The notes below the pieces were generated by a model. That model was not told the origin of the DNA, ran no database searches, and was given only the letters and a program-made list of their open reading frames with translations. From positions 6,181-12,671 of the forward strand of contig DEQG01000127.1 of NCBI GenBank assembly GCA_002360325.1: DNA of 6,491 bases. The letters are read 5' to 3'. Position 1 is the first letter of the stretch. Every line of letters starts with the position of its first letter. Source of the DNA: Salinicoccus sp. UBA3372 (GTDB taxonomy: Bacteria; Bacillota; Bacilli; Staphylococcales; Salinicoccaceae). Below are positions 1 through 6,324 of this stretch, one piece after another. The position numbers were made by a program, and so were the translations under genes.

Positions 1-1548
1 TTGAGGCAGGCTAAAAATGATGAGGAGAAATCCAGAGGTGAACGGATACGGATATTCATCGAAGAGATGGGTACGACTTTCATCAAGCTCGGGCAGATTG
101 CGAGTACAAGACCGGACCTGATTCCGAAGGACATCATCGATGAACTGGAAAAACTTCAAAGTAATGTTCCTCCGTTCTCCTTCGAAGATGTGAAGAAAGT
201 GATTGAGGAATCATTGGATGTTAAAACTGAAGATGTCTTCCTTTCGATAGAAGAAACCCCGATCGGCTCGGCATCGACAGGGCAGGTGCATAAGGCGGTG
301 ACTGCGGACGGTCAGACTGTGGCAGTCAAAGTGCAGCGTCCGAATATTGAAAAAAGGGTCCGGACCGACCTTGAGATACTGCATCATCTTGCGACACTTG
401 CGGAACAGCGCATGGAATGGGCAAGACGCTATCATCTGACTGATATGATCGAAGAATTTTCAGAAGCGATTCTGGATGAGCTTGATTATACGATTGAAGC
501 AAATAATGCGGATAAGATTCGTAAACAGTTTGAGCGTGACGACAAGATCAAAGTGCCGGAAATGATCAGGGAACTGTCAACTAAAAATGTCCTGGTCATG
601 GAATTCATTGATGGCATACCAATCAATCACCATGCGGAACTTGAAGCCCATGGCTACTCCCGCGAGGTGCTTGCGGAGCGGCTTGCGAATTCAGTTTTCC
701 ATCAGATTATCATTGAAGGATTTTTCCACGGCGATCCCCACCCCGGAAACGTCAGTGTGCTTGAAGATGAAACAATCGCTTTCATGGATTTCGGGATGGT
801 CGGCAGACTGTCACAGGAGATGAAATATAACTTCGGCACACTGCTGATCGGCATGATGAGGAAAGATGCCTCAGGCGTTGTCAAAGCCATTGTGAAAATG
901 GGTGTAGTGCCGACAGGTGTCGAGATGAATGTGCTGAACCGCGACGCTGAAAAACTGAGGGATAAGTATTATGATATACCGTTCAGTTATTTGAACATCG
1001 GTGAAGCGGTTCAGGATATTTTCCAGATTGCGAATAAACACCGAATCGGTCTGCCACAGGATTTCACGATTCTCGGCAAGTCGATCATTACACTGGAAAG
1101 TGTCGTCAGCAGCCTGGACCCGGAGTTCAGTATTATGGATGTTGCCGAACCATTCGGCAAAATTCTTGTGAAAGAGAAGTATGATCCGAGAAATATGGCA
1201 TCAAGGGCATATAATAATTTGCAGGATGTCGGAGACACCGCAGTGGATGTCTCGAATAATCTGAAGGTATTTTCAGAATCACTGCGTGAAAAGAAAGTAC
1301 CGGTGCAGCTGTCAGTAAGAAGGTTCGAAGAGCTGTTCAGAAGGATGGACAGAATCGGTAACAGATTATCATTCAGTATCGTCCTGCTGTCATTCAGCAT
1401 CATCATGGTCGGGCTCATCATCGGTGCGGCGATTGCCGGACAGACAACGGTGATATGGCAGATTCCTGCAATAGAAATAGGTTTCGTCCTGGCGGTCTTC
1501 TTATTTCTTGGGCTGTTATACTCGATATTCAAATCGGGAAGATTTTAA
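1..1548 (+). CDS. AarF/UbiB (ABC1) family atypical protein kinase, 5'-truncated by the window
   Basis: The family consists of atypical kinase-like ATPases, often membrane-bound and linked in many organisms to quinone or lipid metabolism; the role in Bacillota is not well defined. Visible motifs in the 515 residues are the family-specific KxGQ (KLGQ, 29-32), a Gly/Ser version of the Ala-rich nucleotide loop (GSASTGQVH, about 89-97), the invariant Lys in VAVK (110), the ExD of DELDY (160-162), the catalytic-loop-like HGDPHPGN (243-250) and the metal-binding DFG (263-265). Two hydrophobic segments near 457-480 and 487-509 should anchor the C-terminus in the membrane. The frame is open at base 1, where a TTG is read with no visible ribosome binding site; homologues usually carry about 40 more N-terminal residues before the KxGQ region, so the true start is probably upstream. 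The stop lies inside the terminator hairpin. All key kinase residues are present, so it looks intact apart from the window edge. The physiological substrate cannot be told from the sequence. Confidence 0.92.
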   Translation: MRQAKNDEEKSRGERIRIFIEEMGTTFIKLGQIASTRPDLIPKDIIDELEKLQSNVPPFSFEDVKKVIEESLDVKTEDVFLSIEETPIGSASTGQVHKAVTADGQTVAVKVQRPNIEKRVRTDLEILHHLATLAEQRMEWARRYHLTDMIEEFSEAILDELDYTIEANNADKIRKQFERDDKIKVPEMIRELSTKNVLVMEFIDGIPINHHAELEAHGYSREVLAERLANSVFHQIIIEGFFHGDPHPGNVSVLEDETIAFMDFGMVGRLSQEMKYNFGTLLIGMMRKDASGVVKAIVKMGVVPTGVEMNVLNRDAEKLRDKYYDIPFSYLNIGEAVQDIFQIANKHRIGLPQDFTILGKSIITLESVVSSLDPEFSIMDVAEPFGKILVKEKYDPRNMASRAYNNLQDVGDTAVDVSNNLKVFSESLREKKVPVQLSVRRFEELFRRMDRIGNRLSFSIVLLSFSIIMVGLIIGAAIAGQTTVIWQIPAIEIGFVLAVFLFLGLLYSIFKSGRF

Positions 1549-1584
1549 AAGAGGTATCCAAATTTTTTGGATACCTCTTTTTTT
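1547..1584. terminator. Bidirectional intrinsic terminator between convergent genes
   Basis: A perfect 16-bp stem pairs 1547-1562 with 1566-1581 around a 3-nt TTT loop, with core GAGGTATCC/GGATACCTC. On the plus strand it is followed by a run of seven T (1578-1584), giving a strong terminator for the AarF-family gene. On the minus strand the A run at 1547-1550 gives a shorter U tract for the aspartokinase transcript. The TAA of the upstream gene (1546-1548) lies in the left arm, and the TAA of the aspartokinase (1585-1583) lies in the T tract, so one hairpin ends both genes in a gap of 34 bp. Confidence 0.93.
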
Positions 1585-2944
1585 AATCTATATTTCTGAA
1601 ATATTCTTTATAGACGGAGTTCAGTGCAACTTCATGGTCGCTCATTTTAACTGCAAAGACCATACTGGATTCGGAAGACCCCTGGTTCATCATTCTGATG
1701 TTCACATCATTTTCCGTGAGTGCCTTGGTCGCTTTATTCGCAAGACCGACTGTATACTCCATGCCTTCGCCAACGATGACGAGGAGAGCAAGGTTCTCTT
1801 CGATTTCAACCCATTCAGGTTCAAGTTGATCTTTGATATCTTCCATCAGCTGATTGATCTTGTTGTTACCTTCCAGGTTTTTGCTGCGCACTATGATTGA
1901 AATGTTATCAATGCCTGAAGGCATATGCTCGACTGAAACCTGGTGGTTTTCAAAGATCTGGAGCAGCTTTCTGATATAACCGACCTGTCTGTTCATCAGG
2001 TAGTCTTTTACAGATATTGCTGTAAAGCCGACATCACAGCTGATTCCTATGACCGGTATATCTTTTAAGAGCTCGCGCTCGGGAACAATCTTCGTCCCCT
2101 CGATATGCGGTGCATTTGTGTTTTTGATCATGACGGGTATCTTCACTTCATATAGGGGAGCGAGCGCCTCATCATGGAAAATACCGAATCCTGAGTAGGA
2201 TAATTCACGCATTTCACGGTAAGTCAGTTCTTCGATGGCATGCGGATTTTCGATAAAGCCAGGATGCGCCGAGAATATATGGCTCTGGTCCGTATAGTTT
2301 TCATATATCGTCGCCTGCATGCCGCGAGCGATGATTGCACCCGAGATATCGGAACCGCCCCTCGGAAATGTCACGATATTATCATTTTTTGACAGACCGA
2401 AAAATCCTGGAATGACGACGACTTCTTCTTTGCCTCTCAATTTTGCGATGTTGTCATAAGACTCATACAACAGCTGGGCATTGGACGATTCGTCAGTGAC
2501 GAAGATTCCAGCATCTTTTGGAGAATAATATTCTGCAGGTGTGCCGACAGAAGACAAATACTGTGCGAGCATCTGTGCGTTGAAATCTTCACCGCATGAC
2601 TTCAGTGCATCGAGCAGCCGGTCATTATCTGTAATATTTTCAAGGTACGACAAAATCGTCTTTCTGAATTTATCCAGCAGATCGAAGTCGATCTCGAGAC
2701 CGGTGATGATTTCTTCATATCTGCTCAGTATCGCATCAAGTGCTTCATTGTACGGCAGTCCCGTTATTTTGTTTGCATGAAGCGCAATCAACAGATCGGT
2801 CACTTTAATATCTTCTTCGAATCTCTTACCGGGTGCACTGACGACCACTGCACCGATATCACTGTCATTTTTAATGATTTTAGAAACTTTTTTGAGTTGT
2901 GTTGATGATGACAGAGAACTGCCACCGAATTTTGCTACTTTCAC
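1583..2944 (-). CDS. ask: Aspartokinase (monofunctional, long class with C-terminal ACT domains)
   Basis: It phosphorylates L-aspartate with ATP to aspartyl 4-phosphate, the first step toward lysine, methionine and threonine, in the cytoplasm. At 453 aa it matches the long monofunctional class (B. subtilis YclM/ThrD type) rather than the roughly 400-aa class with an internal beta-subunit start. Motifs: KFGGSS at 5-10 (nucleotide binding), SCGED at 116-120 (substrate region), RGGSDISGA at 195-203, TYREMRELSY at 241-250, IKNTNAPHIEGT at 273-284. Two ACT-type regulatory regions follow, about 297-375 and 385-450, the second with NQGSSESSMVFAV at 420-432. An oddity is TDQSHIF at 218-224, where many family members have TDVDG[VI]. 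The start is GTG at 2944-2942, preceded by AAAGGA with a 9-nt spacer. It is transcribed divergently from hom. Placement next to hom-thrC-thrB suggests a threonine-linked isozyme, but which amino acid inhibits it cannot be read here; the symbol is generic. Confidence 0.95.
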   Translation of the reverse strand: MKVAKFGGSSLSSSTQLKKVSKIIKNDSDIGAVVVSAPGKRFEEDIKVTDLLIALHANKITGLPYNEALDAILSRYEEIITGLEIDFDLLDKFRKTILSYLENITDNDRLLDALKSCGEDFNAQMLAQYLSSVGTPAEYYSPKDAGIFVTDESSNAQLLYESYDNIAKLRGKEEVVVIPGFFGLSKNDNIVTFPRGGSDISGAIIARGMQATIYENYTDQSHIFSAHPGFIENPHAIEELTYREMRELSYSGFGIFHDEALAPLYEVKIPVMIKNTNAPHIEGTKIVPERELLKDIPVIGISCDVGFTAISVKDYLMNRQVGYIRKLLQIFENHQVSVEHMPSGIDNISIIVRSKNLEGNNKINQLMEDIKDQLEPEWVEIEENLALLVIVGEGMEYTVGLANKATKALTENDVNIRMMNQGSSESSMVFAVKMSDHEVALNSVYKEYFRNID

Positions 2945-2959
2945 ATGCAGACATCCTTT
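2941..2959 (-). promoter_or_regulatory. Aspartokinase ribosome binding site with GTG start and overlapping ATG-TGA
   Basis: On the minus strand AAAGGA (2959-2954) precedes the in-frame GTG (2944-2942) by 9 nt. The GTG is overlapped by an out-of-frame ATG (2946-2944) followed directly by TGA (2943-2941), a start-stop pair 7 nt from the same ribosome binding site. No in-frame ATG lies between the ribosome binding site and KFGGSS, so GTG is the supported start. Confidence 0.75.
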
Positions 2960-2977
2960 AACTGAATTTTAGACCTA

Positions 2978-3006
2978 ATAATACATTAAAAATTAAGAGT
3001 TGTGTA
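2978..3006 (-). promoter_or_regulatory. Predicted sigma-A promoter of the aspartokinase gene
   Basis: Read on the minus strand, a -35-like TACACA (3006-3001, 4/6 to TTGACA) and a -10 TATTAT (2983-2978, 5/6 to TATAAT) are separated by exactly 17 bp. Transcription would start near 2971, giving a leader of about 26 nt before the GTG. That is too short for a riboswitch or T-box. Confidence 0.55.
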
Positions 3007-3017
3007 GACTAAATCAT

Positions 3018-3032
3018 TATTTTCTTGAATTT
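3018..3032. promoter_or_regulatory. Weak CodY-box-like sequence over the hom -35
   Basis: TATTTTCTTGAATTT matches the published CodY consensus AATTTTCWGAAAATT at 11 of 15 positions by hand. It overlaps the hom -35 and lies between the two divergent promoters, where a repressor could act on both. CodY is the usual branched-chain amino acid and GTP sensing repressor of amino acid genes in Bacillota. The region is AT-rich, so a chance match is quite possible. Confidence 0.28.
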
Positions 3033-3053
3033 TTCAACTTTTCACTCTAATAT
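3025..3053 (+). promoter_or_regulatory. Predicted sigma-A promoter of hom-thrC-thrB
   Basis: TTGAAT (3025-3030, 4/6 to TTGACA) and TAATAT (3048-3053, 4/6 to TATAAT) are separated by 17 bp. The start point would be near 3060, with a leader of about 32 nt containing the GGAGG ribosome binding site at 3077-3081. The -35 sits in the short dyad TTGAA-TTT-TTCAA (3025-3037). It is back to back with the aspartokinase promoter, with 18 bp between the two -35 boxes. Confidence 0.55.
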
Positions 3054-3091
3054 GGATAGTTATAAAGTATTTAAATGGAGGATTCTAGCTT

Positions 3092-4294
3092 ATGAAAATT
3101 GCTGTCTTAGGAATGGGCACTGTGGGTAGCGGTGTCGTTAATGTACTGAATACTAATAAAAATAAAATTGAATCATTAATTGGTGAGGAAGTGACCATCA
3201 CCCACGTACTTGCTAAAAATATTGACAAGGCACGTGATATTGATTTATCCGGCATTCAACTTACAGATAAAGTTGAAGATATTTATAAGGCGGATATTGA
3301 TGCTGTCATAGAAGTGATGGGCGGCATTGACAATACCTATGAGATCATACTTCAATTTTTGAAAAATAGAATCCATGTTGTCACTGCAAACAAAGATTTA
3401 CTTGCTGAAAGAATAGATGACCTCGTTGCAGTCGCAAACGAGAATGAAGTCCACCTGAATTATGAAGCGAGTGTAGCAGGCGGCGTACCAATCATCAAAA
3501 CGATTGAAAACTCTCTGAATGCCAACCAGATTTCAGAAGTGATGGGTATTTTAAACGGTACAACCAACTATATACTCACTAAAATGACCGTCGATGGCTG
3601 GACATACGATGATGCTCTGGAAGATGCGAAAGCAAAAGGGTATGCAGAGGCTGACCCGACAAATGATGTCGAAGGCATCGATGCACTCAGAAAAATCGTT
3701 TTATTATCAAGATTATCCTTTAATAAAAAAGTCGACATAAACGAGGTACCGAGCCTCGGTATTTCAAAAGTCGAAAGCGAAGATATCCAGATTGCGAAAA
3801 ATCTCGGCTATATCATGAAACTTGTCGGTATTGGCAAGTACAGTGACAGCCTGAGCGCGAGTGTGGAGCCGATATTCTTCAAGGCCGACCACCAGCTTGC
3901 ATCTGTCAACTATGAAAAGAATGCTGTGTATGTCATCGGCAACGCAGTCGGCGAGACGATGTACTACGGTCCTGGTGCCGGAAGTCTTGAGACGGCAAGT
4001 GCGGTCGTTTCCGACCTGATTGATGTTCTAACGACACCTGTCAGAGGTAACTTCGCACCGGCTGAAAAGGCAGTCATTCAAAACGAAGATGTAGAGTACC
4101 AGTATTATTTACGTTTCAATAATGATGAAAGTGCAGTCAAGTCCGTTTTGAATGATGCAGGCATCGGCCATGAATTGAATAATGAAAATACCAATGTTGT
4201 TGCAATCACTGAAAAGGTGAATAAAAATCAATTGGATGAAGCGCTCGGCAGTTTGGAAGTCGCAGCAAAGTATCCTGTCATAGGAGATGAGTAG
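3092..4294 (+). CDS. hom: Homoserine dehydrogenase
   Basis: It reduces L-aspartate 4-semialdehyde to L-homoserine with NAD(P)H, the branch step to threonine and methionine. The 400 aa show an N-terminal Rossmann fold with GMGTVGSG at 7-14, then TANKDLLA (98-105), [10 protein letters not shown] (124-133), [11 protein letters not shown] (152-162) and the family signature [19 protein letters not shown] (183-201), in which D197 and K201 correspond to the catalytic Asp/Lys pair. [17 protein letters not shown] (293-309) closes the catalytic part, and an ACT-like domain follows from about 336 (YQYYLRF) to the end, a usual site of threonine feedback. It is a little shorter than typical Bacillales Hom (about 425-435 aa), the difference being at the C-terminus. 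The ATG follows GGAGG (3077-3081) by 10 nt. It is the first gene of the operon; its last bases carry the ribosome binding site of thrC. GC content rises noticeably from the 5' to the 3' part. Confidence 0.96.
   Translation: MKIAVLGMGTVGSGVVNVLNTNKNKIESLIGEEVTITHVLAKNIDKARDIDLSGIQLTDKVEDIYKADIDAVIEVMGGIDNTYEIILQFLKNRIHVVTANKDLLAERIDDLVAVANENEVHLNYEASVAGGVPIIKTIENSLNANQISEVMGILNGTTNYILTKMTVDGWTYDDALEDAKAKGYAEADPTNDVEGIDALRKIVLLSRLSFNKKVDINEVPSLGISKVESEDIQIAKNLGYIMKLVGIGKYSDSLSASVEPIFFKADHQLASVNYEKNAVYVIGNAVGETMYYGPGAGSLETASAVVSDLIDVLTTPVRGNFAPAEKAVIQNEDVEYQYYLRFNNDESAVKSVLNDAGIGHELNNENTNVVAITEKVNKNQLDEALGSLEVAAKYPVIGDE
4282..4286 (+). promoter_or_regulatory. Ribosome binding site that sets the thrC start
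   Basis: AGGAG ends directly against an upstream ATG (4287-4289), leaving no spacer, but stands 9 nt before the next in-frame ATG (4296-4298). The second ATG is therefore the likely start, and thrC begins just after the hom TAG (4292-4294) instead of overlapping it. Confidence 0.8.
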
Positions 4295-4295
4295 A

Positions 4296-5372
4296 ATGGC
4301 GTACTGGAAAGGTTTGCTTGAAGAATTCAAAGAATATTTACCGGTGACGGAAGATACACCGGCATTATCACTACAGGAAGGCAATACGCCATTGATTCCA
4401 TTGATCTCATTCAGTGAAGAATATAATATCAATGCTTTCGCCAAATTTGAGGGCTTGAACCCGACCGGTTCATTCAAGGACCGCGGCATGGTGCTTGCAG
4501 TCGCAAAAGCGAAAGAGGAAGGTGCACATACTGTCATATGTGCTTCAACGGGCAATACATCCGCTTCTGCAGCTGCGTATGCATCAAGACTCGGTCTGAA
4601 TACGATTGTCGTCATACCGGAAGGAAAGGTTGCACTTGGTAAAATTGCACAGGCGATTGTCTATGGTGCAAAGATCATTTCCATTCAGGGCAACTTTGAT
4701 GACGCGCTTAAAATCGTCCGTAAAATTGCGGAAAACAATGAAGGCGTCACTCTTGTGAACTCTGTGAATCCATACAGAATAGAATGTCAGAAGACATCTG
4801 CATTTGAAATCGTCGACGCACTTGACGATGCCCCGGACTATCTTTTTATACCTGTCGGCAACGCGGGGAACATATCCGCATACTGGAAAGGCTTTAAGGA
4901 ATACAATGAGAAAAAAGGCTCCAAGCTGCCTAAAATGTTCGGCTACGAGGCTGAAGGATCGGCTGCAATCACTGAAGATAAAGTGATAGAAGCGCCTGAA
5001 ACAGTGGGTACTGCAATAAGAATCGGAAACCCGACCAGCTGGACACTGGCAACAGATGCACGGGATGAATCCGGCGGCATCATCGACTCCGTGACGGATG
5101 ATGAAATATTAAGCGCGTACAGCCTGCTGGCCCGTAAAGAAGGTATATTTGCTGAACCGGGCTCAAATGCGAGTATCGCAGGACTTCTGAAAGCCCTGTC
5201 CGAAGGTAAGGTTGAAGAGGGCAGTACCATTGTGACAGTACTGACAGGGAACGGACTTAAAGATCCGCAGACGGCTGTGGATGAAGCGGCTGTACAGCCT
5301 AAAGTGCTTCCGAATGATGAAGCGGTCATCATCGAATATATCGAGAGCCTGAAAAACGATGAAACAGATTGA
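4296..5372 (+). CDS. thrC: Threonine synthase (PLP-dependent)
   Basis: It converts O-phospho-L-homoserine to L-threonine and phosphate, the last step of the pathway. The 358 aa are close to the usual length of the short Bacillales ThrC class (about 350 aa). Motifs numbered from the chosen start: EGNTPLIPL (28-36), [10 protein letters not shown] (55-64) with the Schiff-base lysine K61, [17 protein letters not shown] (84-100) in the substrate region, the PLP phosphate loop PVGNAGN (186-192), EPGSNAS (287-293) and TGNGLKD (317-323). The reading frame also allows an ATG 9 nt upstream at 4287, but the ribosome binding site abuts that codon, so 4296 is preferred. The start lies 1 nt after the hom stop, and the gene overlaps thrB by 14 nt at its 3' end, so the three genes should be translationally coupled and co-transcribed. 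All catalytic residues that I can recognise are intact. Confidence 0.96.
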   Translation: MAYWKGLLEEFKEYLPVTEDTPALSLQEGNTPLIPLISFSEEYNINAFAKFEGLNPTGSFKDRGMVLAVAKAKEEGAHTVICASTGNTSASAAAYASRLGLNTIVVIPEGKVALGKIAQAIVYGAKIISIQGNFDDALKIVRKIAENNEGVTLVNSVNPYRIECQKTSAFEIVDALDDAPDYLFIPVGNAGNISAYWKGFKEYNEKKGSKLPKMFGYEAEGSAAITEDKVIEAPETVGTAIRIGNPTSWTLATDARDESGGIIDSVTDDEILSAYSLLARKEGIFAEPGSNASIAGLLKALSEGKVEEGSTIVTVLTGNGLKDPQTAVDEAAVQPKVLPNDEAVIIEYIESLKNDETD

Positions 5373-6228
5373 TTTAAAAATCCCGGCTACAAGTGCCAAC
5401 CTTGGGCTGGGATTTGATTCCATCGGTGTCGCAGTCACTAAGTTTTTAAAGATCAGAGCATATGAAAATGATGAATTCAAAGTTGATTTCCTGAACCCTG
5501 ATCTGGATATTCTGCCGCCCGGCGAAGATAACCTTATAATTTCAACTGCGAAGAGCATTGCCCGTAAGTATAATAAAGAAATGCCGCCTGTAAGAGTGGA
5601 GATGGACAGTGAAATTCCGCTCGCACACGGGCTCGGCAGCTCATCGTCTGCAATTGTTGCAGGTATTGAGATCGCCGCTTATTTTTGTGACCTCAATCTG
5701 TCCGACCATGATAAAATCATGCTCGGCTGTGATATAGAAGGCCATCCTGATAATATCGGACCGTGCATTACCGGTGGCGTATTTGTCGGCTATTATAATC
5801 AGGGTGAATTATATTATCATGTACTGGACGACATTGACTTTTCTTTAATCGTCTCTGTACCGAATTATATGATCAATACGAATGAAGCAAGAAGAGCACT
5901 GCCGGATTCCTATGACAGGCAGACGGCTGTGACACAAAATGCAGTCAACAACGTCATGCTGTTCTCATTATTCAACAAAGAATATGTAGACATGGGCAGG
6001 TTGATGATGAAAGACCAGTTCCATGAAATTTACCGCAGACCTTTAATCAAGGAATTTGATGATATTAAAGAGACCGCACTGAAGAATGATGCATATGCCA
6101 CTGTCATCAGCGGCGCGGGGCCGAGCGTCATGACATTGTGCAGTAAAAATGATATTCCCCGGATTCTTAACGACCTTGAGAATATCGAAAATGTGGTCCA
6201 TGAAGAACTTGAAATCTATAAAAAATAA
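5359..6228 (+). CDS. thrB: Homoserine kinase (GHMP kinase family)
   Basis: It phosphorylates L-homoserine with ATP to O-phosphohomoserine, the substrate of the ThrC encoded just upstream. The 289 aa carry the three GHMP motifs in order: [15 protein letters not shown] (9-23), the ATP-binding loop [12 protein letters not shown] (87-98) and the C-terminal glycine motif SGAGPSVM (251-258). [14 protein letters not shown] (127-140) matches the homoserine-kinase-specific region between motifs 2 and 3. It is slightly shorter than typical Bacillales ThrB (about 300-310 aa). The ATG lies 14 nt before the end of thrC, with only a weak purine stretch GAGAG (5343-5347) 11 nt upstream, so initiation probably relies on coupling to thrC translation. 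The TAA is inside the terminator palindrome. The order hom-thrC-thrB is the common Bacillales arrangement. Confidence 0.96.
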   Translation: MKQIDLKIPATSANLGLGFDSIGVAVTKFLKIRAYENDEFKVDFLNPDLDILPPGEDNLIISTAKSIARKYNKEMPPVRVEMDSEIPLAHGLGSSSSAIVAGIEIAAYFCDLNLSDHDKIMLGCDIEGHPDNIGPCITGGVFVGYYNQGELYYHVLDDIDFSLIVSVPNYMINTNEARRALPDSYDRQTAVTQNAVNNVMLFSLFNKEYVDMGRLMMKDQFHEIYRRPLIKEFDDIKETALKNDAYATVISGAGPSVMTLCSKNDIPRILNDLENIENVVHEELEIYKK

Positions 6229-6252
6229 CAGGCAGATCTGCCTGTTATTTTT
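6221..6252 (+). terminator. Intrinsic terminator of the hom-thrC-thrB operon
   Basis: This is a perfect 32-bp palindrome: 6221-6236 is exactly complementary to 6237-6252, with core AACAGGCAGATCTGCCTGTT. As RNA it would fold to a stem of about 14 bp with a 4-nt GATC loop, followed by a T run (6248-6252, then TTT after a G). The thrB TAA (6226-6228) sits in the left arm. The matching A run makes it potentially bidirectional. Confidence 0.9.
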
Positions 6253-6274
6253 GTTTGATCGGATATTGGAGTGT

Positions 6275-6324
6275 GGTATTCGTATAACTTTGGTATCCAG
6301 TCGCACTTATTCGTTTGAGATGTC
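6275..6324. repeat. Degenerate first unit of the 50-bp tandem array
   Basis: Aligned without gaps in the same 50-bp phase, this stretch matches the next unit at about 30 of 50 positions. The best-kept parts are the ATTCG-ATAACTT block and the CACTTAT block; the last 8 bases are almost unrelated. The 10-bp inverted arms are broken here. It marks the thrB-proximal edge of the array. Confidence 0.7.

Noticed and set aside
1011..1532. 173-codon open frame on the minus strand inside the AarF-family gene
   Set aside because: It is antisense to a well-supported coding region, has no recognisable motif, and no start signal was seen. Other opposite-strand and offset frames, such as 4109-4615, 4943-5332 and 5163-5558, are rejected for the same reason.
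1508..1900. 130-codon plus-strand frame over the terminator and the 3' part of aspartokinase
   Set aside because: It runs through a strong terminator hairpin and antisense to aspartokinase coding sequence; the composition and peptide look non-coding.
3075..3095. Upstream six-codon reading frame before hom ending in TGA that overlaps the hom ATG
   Set aside because: Its ATG overlaps the GGAGG ribosome binding site of hom and has no ribosome binding site of its own, so translation is unlikely.
4287..4295. Upstream in-frame ATG for thrC, giving a product three residues longer
   Set aside because: AGGAG abuts this ATG without spacer, whereas it stands 9 nt before the ATG at 4296.
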